From NCBI GenBank assembly GCA_012839565.1, contig DUMZ01000007.1:46939-110938 (forward strand): a DNA stretch of 64,000 nt, given 5' to 3'. This stretch comes from Anaerolineaceae bacterium (lineage in GTDB: Bacteria > Chloroflexota > Anaerolineae > Anaerolineales > Anaerolineaceae). A program made the position numbers and the translations under genes. Under the pieces are notes generated by a model. The model was not told where the DNA came from and did not search any database. It saw nothing but the letters and a program-made list of their open reading frames with translations. This document shows positions 1 through 8,100 of this stretch, in pieces. The stretch's first letter is position 1. Every line of letters starts with the position of its first letter.

Positions 1-2
1 CC

Positions 3-926
3 TATACTGGCATTGAAATTTTCGCCGACTGGGCCGTTGCCAATCTCCTGCAAAAATCGCCTATTCAAAACAAGCGTTACGCCTATCAAAGCTATTCACC
101 CTATAAGCTTAGCATCACCGAAAGTATTTACAGTTGCCCTGAATACATTCAGCGAGATGTACATCAGTTTGGCGTGGACTATAACGAAATAAAATGTGAT
201 GGCGTAAAAAATATCGCTTTTCAAGGCAATCGCTACGTAAAAGTATTGCCCATTGACGAAATTCCCTCAGGGGATTACTTTTGGTGGTCCAATGCTGCCG
301 ATGAAAGCAACATGAGCCTGCAACGCGAGTTTGACCTCAGCGATGTAACGGGTCAGGCAACCTTCAGTTTTTGGCAATGGTACGACATTGAAGATGATTA
401 CGACTATGCTTATCTCACCGCTTCAACTGACGGGGAAAGCTGGGAGATGCTTAAAGCCAGTAACTGTACCGAGTACAATCCTTCTGGTAACAACTTTGGC
501 TGCGGCTGGACAGGTTCCAGCGATGGCTGGGCAGAAATTGAAGTGGATTTAAGTGCCTATGCCGGTCAAAAAGTGACTTTGCGTTTTGACTATGTTACCG
601 ATGCCGCGGTGAACTCCCACGGTATGGTCTTGGACGATTTCAAACTCGAAGCCATCGGTTACACTGATGACGTCGAGTCCGGCGATGGTGGATGGACCAG
701 CCAGGGTTTTGCGCGCATTCAAAACATCCTGCCCCAAAGCTATGCGATCAGCGTTGTGCGCTATAGCAATGAAATCCAGGTTGAACACTATTTTTTGAGT
801 GGCGACACGCCGTTACAGATAGAGTTAAGCAAAAGTCCCGCCAGAGAGAAAATTATCATTATCGTTAGTGGTACAACCTTATACACCCGACAGAAAACGG
901 ATTATCAATTACTGTTTGGGGAATAA
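3..926 (+). CDS. C-terminal part of a secreted immune-inhibitor-A-like (M6) metalloprotease, 5' end outside window
   Basis: The reading frame is open from the left edge to the TAA at 924-926, so this is a partial gene. A GTG at 174 is only an internal codon. The first visible residues (TGIEIFADWAVANLL) resemble the segment after the catalytic part of Chloroflexota immune-inhibitor-A peptidases. The remainder is a beta-rich, Trp/Asp-rich jelly-roll region of MAM or choice-of-anchor type (SFWQWYD, then VLDDFKLEAIG). The HExxH zinc motif would lie upstream and cannot be seen, so protease activity is inferred. A secreted extracellular protein is likely. The gene ends at a hairpin shared with the convergent STAS gene. 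A non-catalytic adhesin with the same fold is the main alternative. Confidence 0.6.
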   Translation, partial: YTGIEIFADWAVANLLQKSPIQNKRYAYQSYSPYKLSITESIYSCPEYIQRDVHQFGVDYNEIKCDGVKNIAFQGNRYVKVLPIDEIPSGDYFWWSNAADESNMSLQREFDLSDVTGQATFSFWQWYDIEDDYDYAYLTASTDGESWEMLKASNCTEYNPSGNNFGCGWTGSSDGWAEIEVDLSAYAGQKVTLRFDYVTDAAVNSHGMVLDDFKLEAIGYTDDVESGDGGWTSQGFARIQNILPQSYAISVVRYSNEIQVEHYFLSGDTPLQIELSKSPAREKIIIIVSGTTLYTRQKTDYQLLFGE

Positions 927-995
927 GTCAATACTTGTGTTGCAATTGACTAATTAGCATTATAAAAAAAGGTATACTGAAAGCAACTTAATAGC

Positions 996-1030
996 AAAAA
1001 AGCCAGCCCAAATTAAAAAGGCTGGCTTTT
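996..1030. terminator. Bidirectional hairpin terminator between convergent genes
   Basis: An inverted repeat AAAAGCCAGCC / GGCTGGCTTTT with a short AT-rich loop is flanked by an A run on the left and a T run on the right. It can therefore stop transcription arriving from both the protease gene and the STAS gene. Confidence 0.85.
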
Positions 1031-1051
1031 CTGATATCAGGTAGTGTCATT

Positions 1052-1384
1052 TTAGATGCTGGCTATAGCATCAATCATTTCTTCGTAAACGGTAAAGTAA
1101 GGCAAAATACCAATCAAATCCATCGAATCGCGCACGTTTTCCTGCAAATTCACCAGGACAAGGTCGGCTTTATGCTTGTTCTTGAGTTCTTTCTGAACGC
1201 GAATAATCGCCCACCACCCTGCACTGGAAACGAAATTAACCGCTTGCATGTCGATGATGATTGATTTTTCAGAATTAGTCAGCTCCATCAGGCGTTTTTC
1301 AACTTCCTGTGCAGAAGTGCTGTCAATACGCCCATCAGCTTTGATAACAAAACAACGTTTATATTCAGTAATTACAAATTCCAT
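1052..1384 (-). CDS. STAS-domain anti-sigma factor antagonist
   Basis: A 110-residue protein that is essentially one STAS domain of the SpoIIAA/RsbV type. The motif DMQAVNFVSSAGWWAI places the usual phosphorylatable serine at about residue 54. Such proteins bind anti-sigma kinases and are switched by Ser phosphorylation, but no partner kinase or sigma gene is adjacent. I place the start at the ATG at 1384, preceded by GAGG; an in-frame ATG at 1426 would add 14 unconserved residues. The gene stands alone, convergent with the protease gene and divergent from miaB. Its target pathway cannot be read from the context. Confidence 0.85.
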   Translation of the reverse strand: MEFVITEYKRCFVIKADGRIDSTSAQEVEKRLMELTNSEKSIIIDMQAVNFVSSAGWWAIIRVQKELKNKHKADLVLVNLQENVRDSMDLIGILPYFTVYEEMIDAIASI

Positions 1385-1512
1385 TATTTCCTCGACCTCA
1401 CTAGTTGATTTTATCGACATTAGCATTATATCATCTTTAATATTATATCCCCAATAATTGTCAAGTATTCATTCTTAAAAATTAAAAATCAATATAAAGA
1501 ACTGTATTCAAG

Positions 1513-1518
1513 TATAAT
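1513..1518 (+). promoter_or_regulatory. -10 box (TATAAT) for leaderless miaB
   Basis: TATAAT ends 7 nt before the miaB ATG and there is no Shine-Dalgarno sequence between them. Transcription should start at or next to the start codon. Confidence 0.6.
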
Positions 1519-1525
1519 CTGGGCT

Positions 1526-2845
1526 ATGAAATATCATATTTGGACTATAGGCTGCCAAATGAATGTGGCAGATTCCGAGCGCCTCAGTCGCGCCTTGGAA
1601 AAATTAGGCTATCAAAGCACAAATCTTGCTGATGAAGCAGATATCATCGTTCTTAACACCTGCGTCGTCAGGCAAAGCGCTGAAGACAAAGCCCTTGGGA
1701 GACTTAACTCATTGAAACCTTTAAAGTCTGCTAAACCACACTTGATTATCGCCGTGATGGGTTGCCTGGTTGGCAATAAAGGCAACCCCGCACTTGAAAA
1801 ACGTTTCCCATGGGTAGATGCATTTTCCGCACCCTCTGACCCCGAAAGCATTTTGCGAACTGTCCGGGAAAGACACGCAAGTCTATTCGAGCCAATCTCA
1901 AAGACAGGCGAAGACGACATCACCAGTCTCTTACAGGAAGAATTTGGCATCTATACCAGCAATCAACATGCCGTCAGCGAGAATCTGCCCATCGTTCTCG
2001 GTTGTTCCCATGCCTGCGCTTACTGCATCATTCCCAGCAAACGTGGCCGGGAAATCAGCCGTGACCCGAAACGCATCATTGAAGAAGCCAAAACAATGGT
2101 CGCCCGCGGTGCCAAAGAAATCGTATTGCTTGGCCAAATCGTTGACCGCTACGGTCTTGACCGCGACGACGGTATACATCTGGCCGAGTTGCTGGCAATG
2201 GTAAACGATATTGATGGTTTGGAACGCATTCGTTTTCTGACTTCGCACCCCAACTACTTCACCGATGACATGATTAAAGCCGTGGCAACTTTGCCCAAGG
2301 TCATGCCCCACATTGAACTGCCCATTCAAGCCGGAGATGACGAAGTGCTCAAAGCCATGCGACGTGGTTACACCAATGCCCAGTATCGCGACATCATCGC
2401 CCATATCCGCGATTTGATGCCCGATGTTTCAATCGGCACCGACATCATTGTTGGTTTTCCAGGTGAGTCCGAAGCCGCCTTTGATGAAACCTACAAACTG
2501 CTCGCTGACCTGAAATTAGACGTCGCCCATTTGGCACGCTACTCCCCGCGCCCAGGAACCTATTCTGAACGTTTCCTTGCGGATGATGTCTCCGCTGATG
2601 AAAAAATGCGTCGATTCAGAAAACTGGAAAGCCTGCAAAAGCAAGTTGTTGGCGAGATTAACCAGCGCTTTTTAGGCCAATCCGTACCCGTTTTATTTGA
2701 AGAACGCGCGAAAGGCAAATGGCGTGGACGAAGTCCGCACAATCGACTGGTCTTTGTTGAATCGGATGAAATCTTATTAGGTCAAATTCGCGACGTGCAT
2801 ATAGACTGGGCAGGTCCATGGTCACTCTTGGGCACTTTGTCTTAG
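1526..2845 (+). CDS. miaB: tRNA-2-methylthio-N6-dimethylallyladenosine synthase
   Basis: A radical-SAM methylthiotransferase that adds a methylthio group to i6A37 of tRNAs. The N-terminal UPF0004 domain carries the three cysteines of the auxiliary cluster (C10 in IGCQMN, C46 in LNTCVV, C80 in MGCLVG). The radical-SAM motif is C160-x3-C164-x2-C167. A TRAM-like RNA-binding domain occupies about residues 376-439. The 439-residue length fits MiaB. MtaB or RimO are possible paralogues, but the GCQMN N-terminus favours MiaB. The gene has a leaderless-type promoter and stands alone, convergent with endonuclease III. Confidence 0.88.
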   Translation: MKYHIWTIGCQMNVADSERLSRALEKLGYQSTNLADEADIIVLNTCVVRQSAEDKALGRLNSLKPLKSAKPHLIIAVMGCLVGNKGNPALEKRFPWVDAFSAPSDPESILRTVRERHASLFEPISKTGEDDITSLLQEEFGIYTSNQHAVSENLPIVLGCSHACAYCIIPSKRGREISRDPKRIIEEAKTMVARGAKEIVLLGQIVDRYGLDRDDGIHLAELLAMVNDIDGLERIRFLTSHPNYFTDDMIKAVATLPKVMPHIELPIQAGDDEVLKAMRRGYTNAQYRDIIAHIRDLMPDVSIGTDIIVGFPGESEAAFDETYKLLADLKLDVAHLARYSPRPGTYSERFLADDVSADEKMRRFRKLESLQKQVVGEINQRFLGQSVPVLFEERAKGKWRGRSPHNRLVFVESDEILLGQIRDVHIDWAGPWSLLGTLS

Positions 2846-2876
2846 TTTTTTCCGACTAACTAAAGACAAGCGGTTT

Positions 2877-3560
2877 TCAGGCGTCGAAATTCTTTTCGTT
2901 ATATTGACACAGCTTTTCAACAGGGCACGCACCGCATTTTGGCTTGCGTGCCTGGCAAAAATCACGTCCTAAGCTGATAATATTGAGATGCAAGCTGCCA
3001 AAGCTTTCAGGTCGGTTACTCGACATAAACCAGCGATGCGCATTGTCAATGGTCATCTTTTCCGGTCGCAAAGCCAAACGCCCTGTAACGCGATAAACAT
3101 GGGTATCCACCGGAAATGCTGGCATATCCAAGGAAAAGACCATCACAATAGAAGCTGTCTTTAATCCTACACCTTTCATTTGGGTCAGCCAGTTCATGGT
3201 TTCTTCCGGTGTCTTTTCCTTCAGCCAGTCCAAATCAATCTCACCACGTTCCTGAGTGATAAATTGCAAAGCAGCTTGAATATTCGGCCCTTTTTGGTTG
3301 GCTAAGCCCGCGATGCGAATCGCCTCTTTTACCGCCTCGGGGTCCGCGTCACGAACTTCTTCCCAGTTCGAAAACGTTTCCTTGAGTTTCACAAAAGCCT
3401 TATCACGATTGATATCGTTCGTGTTTTGCGAAAGAATCGTGCACACGAGTTCATCAACAGCAGGTAAATACTCATGCCAGTCAGGGATGCCATAATAGGC
3501 GTCCAGTATTTCTTCCACGCGATCAAGACGGTCTTGATATTCAGGCGTTATCGCAAGCAT
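2877..3560 (-). CDS. nth: Endonuclease III (DNA glycosylase/AP lyase)
   Basis: A base-excision repair enzyme for oxidised pyrimidines. The helix-hairpin-helix is seen at about residues 125-140 (MKGVGLKTA) with catalytic Lys134 and Asp152 (PVDTHVYRV). The C-terminal iron-sulfur cluster motif is complete: C202-x6-C209-x2-C212-x5-C218. The length of 227 residues is normal. The gene follows the asparaginase gene with a 2-nt gap and no Shine-Dalgarno sequence, so translation is probably coupled. It is last in a three-gene minus-strand cluster. Confidence 0.9.
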   Translation of the reverse strand: MLAITPEYQDRLDRVEEILDAYYGIPDWHEYLPAVDELVCTILSQNTNDINRDKAFVKLKETFSNWEEVRDADPEAVKEAIRIAGLANQKGPNIQAALQFITQERGEIDLDWLKEKTPEETMNWLTQMKGVGLKTASIVMVFSLDMPAFPVDTHVYRVTGRLALRPEKMTIDNAHRWFMSSNRPESFGSLHLNIISLGRDFCQARKPKCGACPVEKLCQYNEKNFDA

Positions 3561-3562
3561 TT

Positions 3563-4612
3563 TTACAGGTTTATGGTCTTATTGACCTTAATCTCGCCAA
3601 TTTCAAGCCCACGTGAGTTATGCAAAACTGGCGCATTAAACTTCGCAAAAGCTTCTTTCTGCATTTCTTTTTCAAAACCAAGTGCGCTTAATATGGCCAC
3701 GGTCAAAGCGGATGTTGCCCGCCGGCCCGCATCACCATCAGAAAACTTCATCGTGATTCCCAAACCTTTAGGATATTTCTCAAGCACACCTGGTAAAACA
3801 CCAATCATTTGATAGCCTTCCGCGCCACCTTTTGAAAAGACCTTGCCAGCCATCACTTCCATTAGAACTGTATCCAGTTGCCCGGGGCCAGCCACCATTG
3901 TGGGATAAGCGCGCATAACTTTTGTTGCCGTTAAGCAGGCTTTGGCCTGACTTTCACTCAAACTTTCTGGATTAGCCAGTTTTGCAGTGGCATGTGCGAA
4001 GGCTTTCAAAGGCATCGCGAATACAGGCGCGCTGCACCCATCTGTTCCGATAATCAAATTTTCGGGTAGCACTTCACAAAATTCAGCTACTTTTCGCAGA
4101 ATCCTTTTTTGTACGGGATGTTTGATATCCAAATAGCTGTCCAGTGGTTCGCCTTGCATTTTTGCCATGGCCAACATGCCACTGTGCTTGCCCGAACAGT
4201 TATGCCGATACGGCGTTGGCGTTTCTCCGCGCTTGCGCATTTCAAAACTGGTATCTTTATCCGATGGCCAGTGAAATCCACATTGCAGGTTATCCTCACA
4301 AAGTCCAACTTTTTCGTGAATGCTTTTAATCACGCGCACATGTTCATCCGTACCTGTATGCGATGCGCACATAATAGCCAGTTCTTCGTCGGTCAATCCA
4401 AAATGCTTTTGTCCGCCGGCTTCAATAAAAGGCAATACCTGAAAGGGTTTCATCGAACTGCGCGGAAAAGTAATCAAATTCGGGTCTCCACCTGATGCAA
4501 GCAAATTTCCTTCAGGATCTACGACTGCAAAAGCGCCAAAATGAATTGACTCAACAATCCCCCCGCGGGTCAGCGAAACAACAGCGTCATAACCATTAAT
4601 CATTGTTCTCAT
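3563..4612 (-). CDS. L-asparaginase, thermolabile/ReAV-type (Asparaginase_II family)
   Basis: A 349-residue protein of the asparaginase II family known from Rhizobium etli (ReAV), unrelated to EcA-type asparaginases. Family landmarks seen are the catalytic SxxK (S52-K55 in RSSMKPFQ), a zinc-type Cys/Lys pair C142-K145 in HNCSGKHSG, and C196 in GTDGCSAPV. It should hydrolyse L-asparagine in the cytoplasm. The ATG at 4612 overlaps the end of the upstream MBL gene by 17 nt; an ATG nine bases further in is an alternative start. The neighbouring nth and MBL genes do not suggest a shared pathway. Confidence 0.85.
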   Translation of the reverse strand: MRTMINGYDAVVSLTRGGIVESIHFGAFAVVDPEGNLLASGGDPNLITFPRSSMKPFQVLPFIEAGGQKHFGLTDEELAIMCASHTGTDEHVRVIKSIHEKVGLCEDNLQCGFHWPSDKDTSFEMRKRGETPTPYRHNCSGKHSGMLAMAKMQGEPLDSYLDIKHPVQKRILRKVAEFCEVLPENLIIGTDGCSAPVFAMPLKAFAHATAKLANPESLSESQAKACLTATKVMRAYPTMVAGPGQLDTVLMEVMAGKVFSKGGAEGYQMIGVLPGVLEKYPKGLGITMKFSDGDAGRRATSALTVAILSALGFEKEMQKEAFAKFNAPVLHNSRGLEIGEIKVNKTINL

Positions 4613-5453
4613 CTGCTTTCTGGCTTATAGCCTGGTCATACCAAGTGCGAATACCCCAACGTAAGCGGTTGTAATAACGTTCATCCTCGCGCATCAGGGG
4701 ATTGAAATGATTCATTACATCAGGAATAATTTCATACCATTCTTCAATTTCAGCCTGCGCTGCAAGCAAAGCGTCAAATTTATCAGAAATAAATTTGATT
4801 ACCTTTCCCCAATAGCTAACATCTTCCTGACTAACGATGCCATCGCGCGTGGAAACAATTTGATAGCCACGATAATCTTTATCCGCCAAAATTGCCATTT
4901 CATCAACCCAAATCTTTGGTGTTGAAAACCCCAGATAAGGTGGCTGGTCAACCATAACCGAGTCGCCCACAAAGATAATCTTCTGCTGGGGAAGTTCCAC
5001 CCAAATTGCGGCATAGTTGGCACCTGGCCGGTGTTTTAAAATGACTTCATACTCGTCAAGATATAGCACCATCCTGTCTTCAAAAGTAATCTCTGGTGGT
5101 AAGAGCCGCGCCACATTACCAGTAGGGTCATAAGATTCGGTGTGAATAATCGGCTCATCCTGCCCACGAACGTTTGTAACCTTCATGCGTCCAGGCACAA
5201 CCGTATTTGTATGCGCAATAAGCGTACAATCATTACCCTTTGAACTCAACAAACGATCATAATGCGTATCGAGCATAATCAGGTAGCGTGCGTCGCCCGA
5301 GACCATTCTGCTGGTCGCCCCACGCCAGGACTTGAGTTCATCTTGTCGGAATGGGAAGTCAACCAATGTGGTTGAGTTTTCCGAGCGGATAATGCCCGTT
5401 ACCATACCGAGAGAGTTTTGTTCTATAAAAATGTTAGGCGCGATTTCCTGCAC
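4596..5453 (-). CDS. MBL-fold-like protein with degenerate metal site
   Basis: A 285-residue protein with the layout of a metallo-beta-lactamase fold. The N-terminal strands run IIRSENSTTLVDFPFRQDEL. The place of HxHxDH is taken by LDTHYDRLL, and a later GDSVMVDQP stands in for the GD(H) motif. The canonical ligands are mostly missing, so metal binding may be reduced or altered and the substrate is unknown. It starts with GTG, preceded by a strong GGAGG six bases upstream. It is the first gene of the cluster leading into asparaginase and nth. A non-catalytic MBL relative is as likely as an active hydrolase. Confidence 0.6.
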   Translation of the reverse strand: MQEIAPNIFIEQNSLGMVTGIIRSENSTTLVDFPFRQDELKSWRGATSRMVSGDARYLIMLDTHYDRLLSSKGNDCTLIAHTNTVVPGRMKVTNVRGQDEPIIHTESYDPTGNVARLLPPEITFEDRMVLYLDEYEVILKHRPGANYAAIWVELPQQKIIFVGDSVMVDQPPYLGFSTPKIWVDEMAILADKDYRGYQIVSTRDGIVSQEDVSYWGKVIKFISDKFDALLAAQAEIEEWYEIIPDVMNHFNPLMREDERYYNRLRWGIRTWYDQAISQKADENND

Positions 5454-5503
5454 AGTGAGCCTCCGAAATTTCGATTGTATTGATTATAGCTAAACTCCCG
5501 CCC

Positions 5504-6223
5504 TTAATCTACACCAGTATCCCGAATACAGCGTGGCGGGCCTTTTAGCGCGGTTTTCGCATTGAGATACATTCCAAAATAGGGCGATGGATCCAAAGTA
5601 TTTGAAAAGACCAACTCATTGAGATAATTCCCCGCGCCATCGTCTTTAACAATCGACAGATGCAAATGCACCCCAACTGGTCGGTCTGGATTTCCGGAAT
5701 AATCACCCTGATAGCCCAGGATTTGACCCTGTTTTACGGGAATTTCTTTGGCACCAGGTGGAAAAAGCTCATCAATCAAACTGTTACCATATCGGTCAGC
5801 CAGATGGGTCATGTAAATCCATATTTGTCGGTCTGGCTGAAGTGGGTCTTGGGGCACACGAATGATAATTGTGGATTTCCAGCTTTCTTCCCGCGTTAAA
5901 TAGCCATCATAGGGTGCGTAAACTGGAGTTACGCCGCTTTCTGTACCCGCAAAAATATCAATGCCCTGATGTCGTTTACCCACTTGAAAAACATCACCAT
6001 ACAGATAGCCAATAAAGCCATCCGTAGGAATGCTAAAAGGAGCATCCTGACACTGATATCCAGCTGGGGTTACCCAGTCCTGATGCGCTTCTGGGTCTAA
6101 AATGAATTGCCACACTGGGCCATTTCGTCCATTAAGATAAGTCCATGCAAGCCAAAGCAAAACAGCTAACACGATTAGCGCAATGGCGATAATAATCCAA
6201 ATCCTTTTTTTCACAAGCTTCAT
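5504..6223 (-). CDS. Membrane-anchored M23 (LytM) endopeptidase
   Basis: A 239-residue protein with one N-terminal transmembrane segment (about 8-29) and an extracytoplasmic M23 domain. The zinc and catalytic residues are present: H85-x3-D89 (KRHQGIDI), H140 (MTHL) and H186-x-H188 (GVHLHLS). It should cleave peptidoglycan cross-bridges or act on related glycopeptides. I take the ATG at 6223 because the TM segment follows directly; an upstream in-frame start at 6319 would add 32 residues lying in the promoter region. The gene is divergent from the repeat protein. Confidence 0.82.
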   Translation of the reverse strand: MKLVKKRIWIIIAIALIVLAVLLWLAWTYLNGRNGPVWQFILDPEAHQDWVTPAGYQCQDAPFSIPTDGFIGYLYGDVFQVGKRHQGIDIFAGTESGVTPVYAPYDGYLTREESWKSTIIIRVPQDPLQPDRQIWIYMTHLADRYGNSLIDELFPPGAKEIPVKQGQILGYQGDYSGNPDRPVGVHLHLSIVKDDGAGNYLNELVFSNTLDPSPYFGMYLNAKTALKGPPRCIRDTGVD

Positions 6224-6262
6224 AATCCGATTTTTAAGTCTACAGTTCTGTTTTGTCCGATT

Positions 6263-6268
6263 ATTATA
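6263..6268 (-). promoter_or_regulatory. -10 box (TATAAT) of the M23 gene, with 5' leader
   Basis: TATAAT on the minus strand lies 39 nt before the ATG at 6223. Unlike many genes here, this one would have a short untranslated leader. Its position supports the 6223 start. Confidence 0.45.
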
Positions 6269-6366
6269 CGCCCCAAAAACTATTTTACAAAATTGTGAAC
6301 TTAGGAACAAATCTTGCATGGAATGCGTTGTATATTAAAAGAACTTGACGTCGAAAAGGAGAAACA

Positions 6367-7458
6367 ATGAAGAAATATAAAGCTTTCACCTTGTTTTTAT
6401 GTATTGCCCTGTTAGTCCCAGCGTTGTTTGGCGTTGGTAAAGTCTTTGCGGCAAACCCAAGTTTTACAATAGGAGAAGTTGTTACCGATAAAACCGTGAC
6501 TATTCTCATCAAAGACGCGCCTAAAAATCGTGAATTCATCGTGCGCATGGGCGAATACGACACCAAAGCGATTAACGGCATTGAAGCTGGTCGTTTTCAG
6601 ACTGGCGAAGGCGGCAATTTGCAAGCCACTATTGATATCCCTGTCGCTTTCGCAGGGCGCGCCCAAATAGCCATCCGCATGGATAGCGTCACTGGTGGCT
6701 GGTACTATTACAACTGGTTTTGGAACAAAAAAGAAGGTGGCACCTGGCCACCCCCATCAACCACACCCGAACCAACACCATCATCACCTGTCACGACTCC
6801 CCAGCCAACTAAAACACCGCCAAAAATTGTTCCCACGATAACAATCATATCAGCGGTCGAAAGCCAAAGTGTGACCATTGCCATTACAAATTTCCCCAAA
6901 AATGCTGAAATGCGCGCTTTTATGGGCGAGATGTATACCAAAGGCAAAGATGGTATTCCCGTTGGCGATTTTACAACCACCGACGCGGCAGGAACCGAAG
7001 TTACTCTAAATATCCCCGGAGCCCTGGCAAACGACGAACGTGTTGCTATCCGTGTTGAAAGCGTACGTGGTGGCTGGTATTCCTATAACTGGTTCTGGAA
7101 CAAACAAGGCGGCCGTGTCGTCACCCCACCAAGTTCAGGAACTGTCACGCCCGCGCCAACCCAACCTGGCGACACAAGTAAATATCCCGCGCTCAGCATC
7201 ATAAGCGTTGATTCAGGCAAAACTGTCACCATAAAAGCGGATAACCTGCCTCAAAATACAGAATTTACTGTCTTGCTTGGCAAAATGTGGACCCGTGGCG
7301 TTAATGGCATTCCTTCAGCCACTTTCAATTCTGGACCACAAACGAGTGCAGAATTAACCGTCGATATCCCCGCCAGTCTTGCCAATGAAAGTTTGATTTC
7401 TATCCGCATTCAAGGTACCAATGGCCGTTATGCCTATAACTGGTTCATAAACAAATAA
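6367..7458 (+). CDS. Secreted protein with three tandem beta-type repeats and Pro/Thr linkers
   Basis: No named family is recognised. The 363-residue protein has a Sec signal peptide (cleavage probably after VFA near residue 29). Three homologous repeats follow, at about 31-121, 151-243 and 270-363. Each begins near a DKTVTI-like strand, contains an EF-G-Y/W-TKAINGI-like segment and ends with YNWFxNK. The first two are joined by linkers rich in Pro, Thr and Ser. The layout suggests an extracellular beta-sandwich protein used as a spacer, coat or carbohydrate-binding module. The start is preceded by AAGGAG and a TATATT box lies at 6331-6336. A terminator follows. Confidence 0.75.
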   Translation: MKKYKAFTLFLCIALLVPALFGVGKVFAANPSFTIGEVVTDKTVTILIKDAPKNREFIVRMGEYDTKAINGIEAGRFQTGEGGNLQATIDIPVAFAGRAQIAIRMDSVTGGWYYYNWFWNKKEGGTWPPPSTTPEPTPSSPVTTPQPTKTPPKIVPTITIISAVESQSVTIAITNFPKNAEMRAFMGEMYTKGKDGIPVGDFTTTDAAGTEVTLNIPGALANDERVAIRVESVRGGWYSYNWFWNKQGGRVVTPPSSGTVTPAPTQPGDTSKYPALSIISVDSGKTVTIKADNLPQNTEFTVLLGKMWTRGVNGIPSATFNSGPQTSAELTVDIPASLANESLISIRIQGTNGRYAYNWFINK

Positions 7459-7486
7459 ACCCATACGATTCTCATTTTCGTATCCG

Positions 7487-7510
7487 AAAGCCGGCTAACC
7501 ACCGGCTTTT
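7487..7510 (+). terminator. Rho-independent terminator
   Basis: The stem AAAGCCGG / CCGGCTTT with a 7-nt loop is followed by T residues, 28 nt after the stop of the repeat protein. Confidence 0.85.
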
Positions 7511-7560
7511 CATTTTCTTGTTTCCATTTACAAGTTATCAATAATAAACCGTCGTTATGG

Positions 7561-7566
7561 TATCAT
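7561..7566 (+). promoter_or_regulatory. -10-like box (TATCAT), leaderless spacing
   Basis: TATCAT ends 7 nt before the ATG at 7574, matching the spacing seen at several other host genes in the window. Confidence 0.4.
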
Positions 7567-7573
7567 TTTAAGG

Positions 7574-7963
7574 ATGGAGATAAACAATAAAATCACGATT
7601 ATAGAAGGCCCCACGCCCGAGTTTGAACCCGTCAACCAGGAACGTGGTTATGGCACGCCCCACCCTTGGGCGCTGGGTGTGCTTGAAGGCCCCAACTTTT
7701 ACAATACCGCCTTCACAGCCTTGCGTACTTTTAACAGCCAGCTCTTGCTGGAACGTTGCGAAACTGCCTGGGCAGCCGACCTGCCCATGTATCTCGTCTA
7801 TCGCGACCCTATCGGCTTGCAGGTTGAAACACAAATCCTTGCCGCTCGCGCCATTCAGGTCGAAGAAGGTGAACTAATTTTGCTATGGGTACGCAATGGA
7901 ATAGACGAAAAGAAGTCAGACATCCCTGCCACCCCACCCAGACACGGGAGTGAAGAAGAATAA
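7574..7963 (+). CDS. Conserved-looking hypothetical protein, 129 aa
   Basis: Not recognised. It is a soluble acidic protein without signal peptide, TM segment or cysteine pair. It has aromatic/Gly-rich stretches (GYGTPHPWALGV, GPNFYNT) and a charged, probably disordered tail (PPRHGSEEE). Codon use resembles that of the neighbouring host genes. It stands alone between a terminator and a bidirectional terminator, so it is transcribed as a single gene. Confidence 0.6.
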   Translation: MEINNKITIIEGPTPEFEPVNQERGYGTPHPWALGVLEGPNFYNTAFTALRTFNSQLLLERCETAWAADLPMYLVYRDPIGLQVETQILAARAIQVEEGELILLWVRNGIDEKKSDIPATPPRHGSEEE

Positions 7964-7975
7964 ACACACTTAAGC

Positions 7976-8000
7976 AAAAAACACCCAGACGGGTGTTTTT
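7976..8000. terminator. Bidirectional terminator between hypothetical gene and tRNA-Arg
   Basis: The stem AAAAACACCC / GGGTGTTTTT with loop AGAC is AT-flanked on both sides. It can end both the plus-strand hypothetical gene and the minus-strand tRNA transcript. Confidence 0.85.
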
Positions 8001-8006
8001 CTTTTA

Positions 8007-8079
8007 TACCCCAGGAGGGAATCGAACCCCCAATCCAGGCGTTAGGAGTGCCTTGCTCTATCCATTGAGCCACTGGGGC
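8007..8079 (-). tRNA. tRNA-Arg(CCU)
   Basis: A 73-nt cloverleaf. The acceptor stem is GCCCCAG/CTGGGGT with a G1:U72 wobble, the D stem is GCTC/GAGC, and the T loop is GGTTCGATTCC. The anticodon loop CTCCTAA gives anticodon CCU, which reads AGG. The anticodon stem has one A:C mismatch next to the loop. CCA is not encoded. It lies 21 nt downstream of the M23/LysM gene on the same strand, so read-through is possible. Confidence 0.93.
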
Positions 8080-8100
8080 AAGTTGCTGAAGTATATCACT

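Noticed and set aside
549..788. Antisense open frame inside the M6 protease gene
   Set aside because: Lies fully inside a better supported gene, has no ribosome site and no family-like sequence; the same applies to many other overlapping frames in the window.
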